From: Nymphaea colorata
Lineage: Eukaryota; Streptophyta; Magnoliopsida; Nymphaeales; Nymphaeaceae
Reading direction: 5' to 3'
DNA: 64,000 bases
Assembly: GCF_008831285.2 (NCBI RefSeq)
Contig: NC_045146.1
Location: 7,634,972 to 7,698,971, forward strand
In this document: one piece after another, positions 11,429-23,514 of the stretch
How positions within the stretch are numbered: the first letter of the stretch is position 1
Layout: each line of letters begins with the position of its first letter
The notes under the pieces: generated by a model
What the model was told of the DNA's origin: nothing
The model's database searches: none
Seen by the model: only the letters and a program-made list of their open reading frames with translations
Position numbers and translations under genes: made by a program

Positions 11429-14400
11429 AATAGCTGCACATATTTTTAAAATGTAGGCTTCCATGTTAGCAAACACATGATTGTATCATAACCAAGTTAG
11501 ATGTCAGATGCGAAGTTGTTGTCAAAGATATTCAGTCAAGCAACCTGCAAACTTAAGCAATGTACAATATGCAATTCAAAGACTCTATCAGAATGTGACA
11601 CATAAACCCATGAACTTGATGAGATTATATTTATCAAGAGAACCAATTTCTCATGGGCTGACTTTTTCAGGCCTATTTGGCCCGCATGACGCCGAGGGAT
11701 AGTCAGTCTGCGACACAAGTGAATGCATTGAAAAATGAAAACCAAGCAACTAAGACAACAAAACACCTAAACAACCCATGTCACAATGAAAGTGAAAACT
11801 AAACATGACACTATGCTAGAAACCATTAAAGCAGAAAATAAGCAAGATTAAACTACTATAAAATCAAACCAGCAATTGCCCAACTCAACAAACTAAACAA
11901 TCAAACTAAATCAAAATAAGATCCTACTGAAAACAAATCAAGGCAATGACCTCAACCTATCCTGGACATGTGCAATAACTAACTAAAGGATCTATTCAAC
12001 TAACCTGACACAAGAAGAAAGAATCCGACTACTAACCTGGTATAAAACCATGAAGGACCCGAGGACATAAAACCCAAAACTCATGCAACTTCAACAAATA
12101 GAACCTTTCAAAAATGTCACAGTTCAAAGTCAACTACAAAATTGACTGGTCCTTTTGAAAAGAGATAAGAGGTTTTCTATGACAGACTCAATCCTAAGAC
12201 TGGGTTATGTTGAAGACACTCGGTTTAGATGGAGTAATGGGCCAGCCTTAATCATTTATCCCAAATGATATGCATCTCTTGAGACAAAGAAAATGAAATT
12301 CGTCACACTCAACAGGAGTTGACTAGGTTTGAGGAGTTTCATCTATCCCATGAATGGACTAATGGTTTGGTAATGGAATGGCCAACATCTTTCAAAGCCA
12401 AAGGGGATAGGTAATAAAATGACCTTCAAGACCAAAGGAGACTGGTTAGTTCCTCCTATGACTAGAGATGTCAAGTTTTTAATTTGAAATAATTCAAAAA
12501 CGATCAATTTAACTAATAAGCATGAGTGCTCGTGTTGTGCAAATAATATGGCATTCATTTACACATTGTACCATACAAGCATGAGGATTCATTTCGCGTC
12601 AATGTCGTCAAATCTCTAGAAGGGATGCCTTTCAATTTTCAAAATATAGACATAAAGGAATCATCCTCAGCATGTTAGGTAATAAAAAATAGAAGAAGAT
12701 ATTGACCCTAGAATCGCACATCTACCAAAGATTGCCACATTCAATTCCTATGAGTTCAGCCTTCATGCCTTTAATCTCTTGGCAGACACCTTTTGCTTTT
12801 TTTTCCTCTTTCATTTTTTTTCTTTCTTTCTCTTGCATTCAGCTTTTGTCTTTTGATTTCCTTTTTCTTTGGTTTGTTTTTAAGGCGGACCTTCACCTTT
12901 GAGGGAATACCTCACCACCCCAAAGGCTACTACGAAGCTCCACCCCTTTGGTGGTTGTGTGTAGATTTGTCGCGTATCCAAACCGCTTCACCTTGCGGGT
13001 TTTCAATGAACCACAGGTTCATAAGTCATTATCTTCGCGGTATAGACATAAATCACCTATATGCCTACGCGGTACTCTTGATTACTGACCCAGAGGAACG
13101 ACTATACAAGCCTTGACCCATCTCTCAACTCTCATTTTTTATCTTCCAAGATCTTACAAAGCATTTTGGCTTCTCTCTCAAGATATTTTCCTGCTAAATC
13201 CTTGCAAATGCTTGATTACCAGAGTCAATAGCATTTCCTAGTCTTGACTTTCTCAACTTCATAAGACCTTTCCTTACTGCTCATATCCAGGATCTTTTCA
13301 ATTTTCCTCTTTCATTTTTTGGCAACAAAAACTTGAAATTTTATTCTTCTACTTAAGGAGGTACTAAGAATGAAGCAAAGCCACATCATCGTGTGAGAAG
13401 ACACTTTTAAAAGGTTTTCAAGCAAAACTGAAAATTATCACTTTCACAAAAAAATCTTGACATCAAGTAATATATCATCAAGAGAAAGGAATTCTACTCT
13501 AAAGAAGAGGGTGAATGAAAAAGTAACGGCACAATCACCTAGGGACTTCTATACAAAGGGTTGGTTGTCGATATAGATTAGTAACTCATTTAATCTGAAA
13601 ATTATTGGATGACAAAATAAAAAAGAAATTAACAATCAATTAAACAATTAAATTTAAAAGTCAAATGCAAGCAATCTATCTACTCTATCCCCACCTATCT
13701 AATTGATTCTTCCTTGCATTGTAAGCTCAATAATTCAATAATAGCAAAAAAATGGCCATTTTATTAACTACAAGACATAAAATCACACCTAAAAAAAAAT
13801 CAAAACAATTGAGCAAGCAAAATTACAAACCTTTACGCCAGTGCCGTGTGAGCTTAATGAGAAAGATTCAAAAATCCAAAAAAAGTTTATGAATGCTAAA
13901 TAATGTGGCAATTCCAACCTAAGTGGCTCAACTGAAAACTGGTTTCCATTTTATACATATCAAAGAACACATTCTTTAACAATAGATTTCCAAAATTGCA
14001 TAGTAGTTCTAAAGATATGATTGAGACAATGACAATAACATGATTTTTGAGATGCTTACATTGCATTACTTTGTTCCTTGAAATCATCACCTGAGGTTTC
14101 CTTCAAAAAAAATTAAATCATTTTAAATTTTCCTAAGAAAACACTTAGTAAAATTAACATGAGATTGTTATTAGTAATTGCATCTCCATCTATACTGGTT
14201 TAACACTCTTAACTAGGAAGAGTAAAAACATTTTTTGTTTTGGTTCTCAGTAGAGACGGTTGAGTGGGAAAGCACTAAGGGAACTGGCCCCCTTTTGAAA
14301 GTACTTGCACAGAGTCAGCCCTGTTTGAAGCTTATCCAACAAGGAACAATGTTCCACTATTGTGAATTTGTTACTCAGCACAAGACAAATACTACAGAGA

Positions 14401-16779
14401 ATTTAATACAAGCCATCCTGAGATTTTGTAGCCATCTAAAATCCTTGTGATCATTTACAACAACCGCTTAAATATTATGAAATCGACTAGGAAGATTACT
14501 AACTCATACGTCAGCAGCTGGAATTACAAAATAAACCATTTAAGTCGCCAAAGGAACAGAAAAATATGTCATAAATCACGAAAGACATGAAGACACAGAA
14601 TTCATTGAAAAATATACCTGTTCACAAAATTGCTAAAACTAAAAATAACAGTCCTGAACCATAGCATCTCTCCACCTTCCTTTATTGCAAAGGCAGCAAG
14701 CCAGTTCATAATACACACTAGCTGACCCAACTACTCCCCTCCATTCCATATCCAAAACTGCTTCAACAGCATCGTCTATCTTACCTTCTCTCCAAATAGG
14801 CAGTCACAAGAACTGAGAAGTTAAAGGAAGAACACATACTTTAGCCTTAAGTAATATCTATGAAATGCATTTCCAAAAAGTAAAGATGACGTCACCTATA
14901 TATGTGTGAGAATTTGGAGCAAGTCCTCTTTTTCTCATTTTTCCAAAAAACTTGTGAACAAGCTCATATTTTCCTGCTTTTAACATCACCTTCCAAAGGA
15001 GGAATTTTATAAATAGCATGTAAAGTAAATCTCAGGGCAGAAGCAAATCACTAATAAGAAGCACGAAGCAAAAATACATCTCATGAAGTACATATGCATC
15101 ACAACCATATTGGTCTCATCTTCATGAAACCGGCAAAGTGATATCCGCATTTTTTCTAGCTGTATTGCAATTTGCAACATCTCATGTTCAAGAAATTTCC
15201 ACAGACAATCAATATGGTCAAAATGCCATCATGCTCAACTTCATGAAGCTTTGGAAACATCCTCACCATAATGAATTCTAATCATACCCTCCTCATTTTC
15301 ACATGAAATCTCTCAATATCATGAAACTTGTTGGTACACTATTTTATAAAAGATATTCTCACGTGTCAGTTCTACTTTCCATTTACAAACACAATCAGTT
15401 TTACAACAGTACGAGCAAAAGCAGCCAAAAAGATACACAATGCATATACACACAAGCAAGAACATTTTGCTCATAAATAAGTTCATTAGCCCATTTGATT
15501 GCAACATTTTCCTTTTTCATAAATAGCTTTAGCTAGAATTTGCTGGCTATTAGGCTTCATTATCCATTGAGATAGTTCAATAACCATTAAACTACATGCA
15601 AGACCATCTATGGCCAATTAATACAATTATAACAAAAAAAAAAAGGCAAAACTCCAGTAATCACTGTCCCTTCTCTTAGTGATTATCAATGTCTGAACCT
15701 TTTCCAGTTTCTTCATTATCATTCAATCCCCAACCACCTTGTGCTTCCTTTGTTTCCAAAATTCAAAAGAAGGTCCAATGGTCCAACCATACAAACTTAC
15801 TGTTCAAAAACAAGCTATGAGAATATTACCTCCATTGCAAGGCCTTAAGTTGCTGAAGAAGGTTTTAGGCCATTATGCTTGAGCTTTTCAAGCACCCAAA
15901 GTGCTCCTTTCCATTGCTTATGAGTGGCACAAGCATTTAACACCTAGAAATAAAAAATGAAAACAATAGGTTAAATGCCTATCCACTCAGCTGCTCGAAC
16001 CTAAGATGAATTTGGTTGGTCTTTCAGCCACTGTCCAGATGCCAGCTTAAAAAGGCACTACAAATGCCAAAACTACCCCAGGACCCAACACCATGTAAAT
16101 AGTGATGCCCTTAGTCCTTAAGTACTCACTAGGTTTGCTGGTGTTGCACCCACCTCATTCTTGGATTACGAGTTTACGGTCTATCCGGACAATAAACATC
16201 ACTAATACTTACTGAGTTGTAGACCACCACATCAGGTTCCAAACAACGATTCCAGTCTTTACGATGCATTTTTTGTAATAATTTTGAAGGTCGTTTGCTC
16301 ATGCAATCAATTACATGCAGTAACTTTTTTATCAGACCAGCTTGCCCGAGAGTCACAAAAATGCTGTGGTATGCAGCAATATGAGGATATATATGGTAGT
16401 CTTCCTGTAAGATTTATGAAAACAAAAAAAAACTCCATTAGTGTATCACGATAAAGAAACAGTCATGACCCGAAAGTAATAGAAAGAACACAGTACCTGC
16501 ATTGCTTTAAAAATGTTCAAAGCTTCTACAGGTTGCCTTGCTTTTCCAAGGATGACCAAGAGTTTTGTGTATACATATCTGCCACATAAGAAGATATGAT
16601 AATGTAAATGAAAAAGAAAAAACATAGGTGTAGGCGCAAACCCCACCTTGCTAACTATACAAATCACACAACCACTTGTTAACAAAAAGCACCACTCTAA
16701 AATTTGGTTTGAAACCATAGAGTGATTAAGCTTGAAGGTCACAGACAAAAGTAGTATCAAAAGTTCAACTAGCATATGA
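11429..16779. repeat. Tandem duplication, copy B
   Basis: Direct repeat partner of 2363-10831. It is free of the copia insertion and retains the 1,790 bp (13257-15046) lost from copy A, so it shows the pre-insertion and pre-deletion state. From 11436 to 14659 it is intron-like, AT-rich DNA without coding sequence that I can support. The T-rich tract of copy A recurs at 12790-12880. Confidence 0.9.
14660..16578 (-). pseudogene. DG1-like PPR gene fragment, copy B (five exons, broken)
   Basis: The minus-strand exons are 16497-16578 (YVYTKLLVILGKARQPVEAL), 16213-16404 (IAAYHSIFVTLGQAGL ... LEPDVVVYNS), 15830-15943 (VLNACATHKQWKGALWVL...), 14896-14989 (VMLKAGKYELVHKFFGKMRK) and 14660-14812 (WREGKIDDAVEAVLDME ... 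VYYELACCLCNKGRW). They match consecutive PPR repeats of Arabidopsis DG1. Two lesions kill it. A TAA at 15845-15847 stands where copy A has TAT (Tyr), and one extra base near 14798 shifts the frame before WREGK. The last donor (GTTCAG) is weak. Upstream (N-terminal) and downstream exons were not found, so both copies derive from an internal part of the gene. Confidence 0.8.
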
Positions 16780-17494
16780 TGATTTTATCGATGAAAGCCG
16801 TTCTTCAATATCATCAAAGAGTAAGTTCAGAGTTTCCAAAGGATGTATACCTAAAGAATGAAAATGATTGTAGTGATGCAAGCACCTTCTTAATCTCAGA
16901 TAGTGAAAAGTTGTTTAGTTTCCAAAGTGTAGGTCCCTAGGTTACCTATTGACCTGAAAGCTACTAAAGGCTTTTTACCCTTTTTAGACTTTAGTTACCA
17001 TTAAACAACTAAAGCTACAGATATACCTCTCAGTAGAATCATTAGTACACTCATATATACTAATACAATGTCTAACATGTAGATGTATTTATTTCCAAAA
17101 CTTAACATGTCGAATGCTTCACACAGTGTCTCGAATAGGGACCATGCACATATGCATTCACACATGCTCATGCACATCTGCACATAAAAGACATGCATGC
17201 AGAGAAAATTAATATTAGTAATAACTTGAAAAGGGGGACCCAATGCCTATACCACCTTCCTTAGGAACTTGCATACAAGTATCTATTCCTTGACCAGAAA
17301 AACTAACTAATTGATCCCCATATAATTATGAAATAAGCCATTGTGACATATTGTTCCTAGATATACTCAATATTTAATAGAATGAGCCAGATAAACAATT
17401 TAAACTTGATTCAACTTGTACTAAATATCATGCTGAGCAGCAAAACCATAAGACAGCAAAATTTGAACTTTAAGTGCCAAAAACCAAGAATAAG
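16780..17494. other. No gene seen between copy B and copia 2
   Basis: AT-rich sequence with no recognisable coding exon or repeat. It ends at the left target site GTTAT of copia element 2. Confidence 0.5.
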
Positions 17495-17499
17495 GTTAT

Positions 17500-17742
17500 T
17501 GTTGACGGATCTTGATGTGTGGGTCCGGGTCTGGACCCGATCCAGTATGTCATGGTTTGGGCATACTTATACCATTGTAAACCCTAATCTTGAGAATTAA
17601 TGAAATCTTAAGAGAGAGAGAGTCTGGTTGCTAGTGGGCACCAGTTCCTCCTTGTCCGTGGCTTTTTTCCTCTTGTTGAGGGTTTTTCCACTTTACATCA
17701 TGTTCATCGTATTCCTTTGTTCTTGATCTTCGTGTTTCTACA
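17500..17742 (+). repeat. 5' LTR of copia element 2
   Basis: The LTR is 243 bp, starts TGTTGACGGATC and ends GTTTCTACA, with a GA tract in the middle. TGGTATCAGAGCC follows immediately at 17743, an exact plant-type initiator-Met-tRNA primer binding site. Confidence 0.95.
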
Positions 17743-17755
17743 TGGTATCAGAGCC

Positions 17756-18557
17756 GTGAAGTTCTGGCATGATTAATTCGCGTTTTGTTTCTGTTGTGGC
17801 CGTGTGAGAGGAGGACTCGTGCCGATATTGTTCATTGCCCATCGCCTGACGGTTCCAATCACGTGCCGTTACTGTTCACTGCCCGACGTGGTCATCGCCC
17901 GATGCCGTTGGAGTTCCAGCGTCTCTTCCAGCGACGCACTCAACGCCGTTGGAGTTCCGACGATGCCTCGATGCTATAGGAGTCCCGGCGATGCACTCGA
18001 TGCTATCTGGAGTTCCAGTGACTCTTTGTTTCTACCCTGCTTGTGCTGTGAAGTTGCGGTGGACCCCGACGAAGGCTGCTGTGCCCGACGGTGCATCTTC
18101 TGGCTGCATCGCCTGAGAACGCTGTTGCCGCCGCCGCCACCAATGCCACCAGCTGCGTCGCCAGAGATTCTCTGCGTCGCCCAACATTACTCCATCTCTC
18201 GGTGGGTTGTTTCTATTCAGCCCCTGTTTCTGCTGTGGTGGAGTCCCTGTTTTTTGGCCTGATTGTTCCCGTGCATCGTCCAATGACATCGACTCCTGTG
18301 TCACCCCTAGCTGGTCTCTCGTCATCTTCCCCCCTCTCCGTCTGCTCTGCCCAGGCTGCCCGACCCTGCCTTGCCTGCTGCCGTGAGTTCTGGTGTCCTT
18401 CCGCTGCTCGTTCACTGCCCTACTCTTAGTCACCACTCGTTCTGCCGTTGCTGTCCAGAGTTGTCGCCAGTGTATGTTCCTGTCTGCCGTTGGTGTTCTG
18501 CCGCTGCTCACTGCTGCTATTTCTTTTTTGCTCTCTTTGTAGGGCTGGTCTGTAATT
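17756..18557 (+). other. GC-rich leader of copia 2 with degenerate tandem repeats
   Basis: This 0.8-kb untranslated leader is much richer in G and C than its surroundings. Between about 17895 and 18025 a degenerate unit of about 45 bp containing GGAGTTCC(A/G) and CGATGC recurs three or four times. Open frames on both strands here (for example 17804-18262 and 18032-18589) are products of the base composition and resemble no Gag or Pol segment. Confidence 0.7.
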
Positions 18558-19580
18558 ATGGCAGCGTCTTCCTCGTCCACTGTCAACATTGATCAATCTG
18601 AAATTGGGGCTTATAGAACTGAGAATGTTCCCGCTCAAGTCACTACTATTTGCCTTGCCAAGGAGAACTATCTCCCGCGGTCGGCTGCTATGACTATGGG
18701 GATTGCAGGCCGCGGCCAGATTGCCTATATCAATGGAAGGAAACTTGAACCGACAGAGACAAGTGGTGTGTGGGACACTTGGTTTCTTGAGGATAATCAA
18801 GTAAAAACTTGGATTGTCAACTGTGTTTCCACTGATATCCAACCCCTTATTCTTCGGAAGAAGACTGCTAGAGACATGTGGGTGATTTTGGAGAAAATGT
18901 ATGGCCAGAAGAAAATAGCTATCCAGACTTACCAACTAATGAAGAATGTCTATGGAATTCGGCAAGGGAACTTATCTGTTGCAGATTATTATGGGGCTTT
19001 GAAAGCCAAGTGAGAGGATCTTGACTATTATTCTGATATTAATTGGCACTGTCCTCAAGATCAGACACTTTATGTTGCTAAAGAATGGGAAAATAGGGTG
19101 TTCCTCTTTTTAGCTGGTTTAAATGATGAGTTTGAAGGTGCTAGAAGCCAGATTCTGAATTCAAGAGAAGTGTCGAGTATTGAAGATGTGTATTCTCGTG
19201 TTGAAGCTGAAGAACAAAGGAGGCTGGTTACATCTGGGGGAAAGAGAGATCTCATGTCATATAATGGGAGATCTGCTCTTGTTAGTCGGGGTCCTGGAGG
19301 CACTACTAGTTCTCTTTGTAGATGTACTCATTGCAAAAAGAATGGTCATACTGTGGATTTCTGTTGGGATCTTCATCCAGAGAAAAAGGGTAACAAAGGG
19401 AAGTCTTCTAATGGGAAGCCGATTGTGCCTGAGGAGACAAAATCTAGTGGAGGAATAATCTCCATTTCTGCTAAACAGCTTCGGGAACTGAGGGCTTATT
19501 TGGGTCAGATCAATGTCAATCAGGTCGAGGCATCAGATGAGACGAAGGCTAATCATGCTCTTGCCATTGTAGGGGATAAA
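18558..19580 (+). pseudogene. copia 2 Gag region
   Basis: An ATG at 18558 opens a Gag frame starting MAASSSSTVNIDQSEIGAY. The UBN2/retrotransposon gag region follows (GRGQIAYINGRK, ARDMWVILEKMYG, LSVADYYGALKAK). A TGA at 19011-19013 replaces the Trp expected before EDLDYYSDI. Translation in the same frame then continues through FLAGLNDEFEGARSQIL to a CCHC zinc knuckle, CTHCKKNGHTVDFC, near 19323-19364. Gag would form the cytoplasmic virus-like particle and bind the element RNA. Only the one stop separates it from an open frame. Confidence 0.9.
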
Positions 19581-22500
19581 GGTAACTCTTGTGTAGGGGA
19601 ATGGATTGTGGACAGTGGTGCTACTCACCACATGACGGGTAACCCTAAATTGTTTCATGAGTATAAGTTGTCTTCTGGAAGGGAACGAGTATCTCTCGCA
19701 GATGGTTCCTCTACCTCTGTGGCCGGAGAAAGGAGCCTGTCCTTGTTGGACAAATTTCATGTGTGAGGATCATTACATGTCCCTCAGCTTCCCTTAAATC
19801 TCTTGTCAGTTAGTAAACTTACTAAAGAGCTGAATTGTGAACTCATCTTTTCTGCAACTCGTTGTATTCTGTAGGACTTGGCAACAAGGAAAGAGAATGG
19901 GATTGGTTTGGCGTCTGATGGATTATATCGTCTTCCCATACGCGTTGCCATGGCTTTTATGACAGTGATCAACAAGACAGAAAAGTAAAGAGAAGATTGT
20001 CTTCAGTCCTTCTTGTATTGGCATGAACGCCTTGGGCATTTACTTTTGGGATTTTGAAACAGTTGTTTCCCGATTTGTGTTCCACTCTGAATTTGTGGTT
20101 GATTTCTTGTGATGTATGTCAGTTTGCCAAACATGTGAGGGCATCGTACCCTATTTCTACTAGTTGTGTTAATGAAGCTTTTTCCTTGGTTCACTCGGAT
20201 GCGTGGGGGCCTTCGGGAATTCATACCCGTCAACGTTTTCAATATTTTATAACTTTTATTGATGACTTCTCTCGGACCACCTTTGTGTACTTATTAAAAG
20301 ATCGCAGTGAGGTACCTCATATCATAGAAACCTTCATTCTACTTGTGCAAACTCAATATGGTGGAACTGTTAAAACCTTTCGATCGGATAATGCCCGTGA
20401 GTATATGTGTCAGTCAGTTGAGGATTTCCTTCGAAAAAGGAGGATTGTTTATGAGACGTCCTGTAGTTATACTCCCCCACAAAACGGGGTGGCTGAGAGG
20501 AAGAATAGCCAGCTCCTTAATGTCACCAGAGCCCTTTTGTTTCAGAGGAATCTTGCCAAGCACTATTGGGGTGATGCAGTTCTTACTGGTGCGTATCTCA
20601 TCAACCGCATGCCCAGTCGTGTGGAGAAGTCGTCAACCTTTTCTCCTCCCCCTCGTGTTTTTGGCTGTGTGTGTTTTATTCATGATCACAGTCCCAATGT
20701 TAAGAAACTTGATCCCTGGTCTATCAAGGGTGTGTTTGTTGTGTATTCTCCTACTCAGAAATGGTATAGGTGTCTTGATCCTACCACTGGCCGAGTTTAT
20801 GTTACAAGTGATGTTACCTTCTTGGAACATGCCTCTTACTTTTGTGAGAATCTTCTGCAGGGGGAGAAGTCTGTGGTTAGGGAAGAGTATTCTCAGAGTC
20901 AGGAGATTCAATTTACATATTTTTTGGACTACAAGGAAGAAAAACCTCTCACAGCTATTCATGTGCCTGAGAAGGGGGAAGGGTGTGACACCGGAACTGA
21001 GAAGGAAGGTCATCATTTGTTTGGACAGGTCTACTCTAGACAAGGTGCTCGGACAGAGGAGGTGACCTGTGGTGCGAGATCAACTTCCAATCCCAATGCC
21101 ATTCCTTCCCTGGATGAACCAAGTCCTACCTTGAAGACTCAAGATGGGGTTGAAAAAGAAAATGAAGATCTTCCCATTGCCCTGAGAAAGGGTGTCAGGT
21201 CATGTACTCAACACCCAATTGGTAATTTTGTATCTTATTCTAGACTTAGCAAGGATTACAAGTGTTTTACATCTTCTCTTTCTTTGGCTGTGATTCCCAG
21301 GACCGTTGCTGAAGCTCAAAGTGATTCCAAGTGGGATGATGCTATGAAAGAAGAAATGAAAGCCTTGAGAAGAAACATGACATGGGAAGTTGTGGAGATT
21401 CCTGAGGTGGCTCATTTGGTTGGATCCAAGTGGGTGTATACCATTAAGTACAAACCCGATGAAAGTATTGAAAGATACAAAGCTCGTCTTGTGGCCAAGG
21501 GGTTTCGTAAAAAATATGAGATTGATTATTTAGAGACTTTTGCTCCAGTTGCGAAAATGAAGACAGTTAGAGTTGTTATGTCCCAAGCTGTGATGAAGGA
21601 GTAGAGAATGTACCAACTTGATAATAAGAATGCTTTTCTCAATGGTGATCTCGAAGAAGAAGTGTATATGCGTATGCCCCTAGGATATGAAGAACCAGAG
21701 AAATGCTATAAGCTGAAAAAGGCTTTATATGGCCTCAAGCAGTTGCCTAGAGCATGGTTCGAACGACTTAGACGAGTGATGCAACATCGTGGGTACAATC
21801 AAAGGAATGGAGACCACACTCTATTTGTGAAGAAAAAAGAGGGCAGGATCACTCTTTTACTTGTCTATGTGGATGACATGATTGTCACGGAAGATGATGA
21901 GGAGGAGATCTTCAAGTTAAAAGTGTTACTGGCTACTGAATTTGATCTCAAGGATCTTGGCAAACTAAAGTATTGTCTTGGTATTGAGATTGCTAGATCT
22001 AGTACTGACCTTGTGATAAACCAAAGAAAATATACATTAGATCTGTTGGAGGAGACTGGTAAACTGGGGTGTAAACCCGCTTCTACCCCACTTGATACTG
22101 GACACATGTTAAGCCTTAGAGATGGAGAGCTGCTTTGTGAAGAAGCTAAGAGAAGATATCAACGTCTCGTTGGAAAGTTGATTTATCTTACCCTTACGAG
22201 ACCAGATATTACTTTTGCGGTGAATGTACTGAGTCAATTCATGCATGCACCTACTGATACACACCTGATGGCTGTGGACAGAATATTGTGTTATTTGAAG
22301 AGAAATCCTGGCAAGAGACTCTTGTATGTGAAACAAGAGACTGTAGAGATTGAGGGGTACTCCGATGCAGACTGGGCAGATTGTGCTGATACTAGACGGT
22401 CTACCATAGGGTATTGCGTCTACTTGGGAAGAAATCTTGTTGTCTGGAAGAGCAAGAGACAGGATGTGTGTTCTCGATTTAGTGCAGAGGCAAAGTATAG

Positions 22501-22849
22501 AGCTATTGCTATGGGAGTGTGAGAGTTACTATGGCTGAAAAATTTGCTGACTGATATCAGAATGAAGGTTGAAGGACAAATGAAGATGTACTGTGACAAC
22601 AAGTGTGCAATCAACTTAGCCAACAATCGTGTACTACACGACAGAACAAAGCATGTTGAGATTGATCGTCACTTCATTCATGAAAGGATTGATGCTAAAG
22701 AGTTAATCTTACCTTACATGAAGTCTGAAGACCAAATCGCTGATGTTCTGACGAAATCTCTATCTTCAACTTCATTCGAGAGGAATGTATCTAAGTTGGG
22801 CATGTTTGATATGTATGCCAACTTGAGGGGGAGTGTTGACGGATCTTGA
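19581..22849 (+). pseudogene. copia 2 Pol region (protease, integrase, RT, RNase H)
   Basis: The domains are in copia order. Protease WIVDSGATHHMTGN is near 19603 (D-S-G active site). After stops at 19764, about 19875 and about 19988 comes the integrase HHCC zone (WHERLGH ... CDVCQFAKH). A frameshift near 20050 is followed by the integrase core with [17 protein letters not shown] and QNGVAERKN supplying the D, D and E residues. RT carries [20 protein letters not shown] and the catalytic LLVYVDDMIV near 21860. RNase H carries YSDADWADCADTRRS and MYCDNKCAINLANNRV. A TAG at 21602 sits where Trp precedes MYQLD, and a TGA at 22520 precedes ELLWLK. From 20054 to 22849 the frame is otherwise continuous. 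The stop that ends Pol overlaps the start of the 3' LTR. Confidence 0.92.
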
Positions 22850-23077
22850 TGTATGGGTCTGGGTCTGGACCTGATCTAGTATGTCATGGTTTGGGCATAC
22901 TTATACCATTGTAAACCCTAATATTGAGAATTAATGAAATCTTAAGAGAGAGAGAGTCTGGTTGCTAGTGGGCAACAATTCCTCCTCGTCCGTGGTTCTT
23001 TTTCTTCTTGTTGAGGGTTTTTCCACGTTACATCGTGTTCATCGTATTCCTTTGTTCTTGATCTTCGTGTTTCTATA
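22825..23077 (+). repeat. Polypurine tract and 3' LTR of copia 2
   Basis: GAGGGGGAG (22825-22833) precedes TGTTGACGGATC at 22834. The LTR ends GTTTCTATA at 23077, where the canonical CA has become TA, followed by the GTTAT target duplication. Confidence 0.93.
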
Positions 23078-23237
23078 GTTATTCTACTAGCAAATGCAAC
23101 ATAGTTATCTTTTTAACAGCAAGCAGCTAGAAATAAATAACCATTAGAAACGTAACAACATAAGAAATGAAAGCAAACATGAGCTGCTGTTAGAGCAACT
23201 GCTCTTAGGTGAAAGTTGTTCCTATTGCAATCATTAC

Positions 23238-23514
23238 CTGGATGGTGCACTGGTGGCAACTCAGTTTGTAGGTTACCTATGTTTGACATCCAATCTGCTA
23301 AAAAGTTTCCACATAGCAGACAATATCCCGCAATTTGGAAACTTTAATTCAAAAAAGAAAACCTATGATAAAGCCCAACTCACTGAATCAAAGGAACACA
23401 AACTAGTCAATCTTGTTCATCATGAGAGTACCTTACATCGGTGCCAACGCAGCTTCTGGGTTGGCTGTGCTTGACATCCAATCCGTGGTAAGTGCCTGCA
23501 TATCCGACAATATC
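23238..23514 (-). repeat. Tandemly duplicated exon-like module
   Basis: Two related minus-strand segments, 23437-23514 and 23238-23328, share GGATATTGTC and GATTGGATGTCAA, and both are flanked by AATCAAAGGAACACAA. The right copy has an acceptor (TTGCAG) and a donor (GTAAGG) bounding 78 nt that are open in phase 0 (DIVGYAGTYHGLDVKHSQ...). The left copy has lost the AG of its acceptor (TTGCGG) and has a stop in the same frame but keeps CAG|GTAATG. I do not recognise a protein family. It could be an exon of an unknown gene, a non-coding RNA exon or a repeat. Confidence 0.4.

Larger units (their letters stand above)
17495..23082 (+). mobile_element. Ty1/copia LTR retrotransposon 2 with GTTAT target duplication
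   Basis: This element is structurally complete. GTTAT (17495-17499) and GTTAT (23078-23082) flank a 5' LTR (17500-17742), PBS (17743-17755), a long GC-rich leader, gag-pol, a polypurine tract (22825-22833) and a 3' LTR (22834-23077). LTR divergence is about a dozen substitutions and a 1-bp indel in 243 bp (near 5%), so it is older than copia 1. At least five in-frame stops and one frameshift in gag-pol make it non-autonomous. Confidence 0.95.

Noticed and set aside
18032-18589. 185-codon minus ORF opposite the copia 2 leader
   Set aside because: Open only because of the GC-rich leader. Composition is biased and there is no family similarity.
20343-21065. 240-codon ORF in another frame of the copia 2 integrase
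   Set aside because: A shadow of the real integrase/linker frame, which carries the D, D, E residues.
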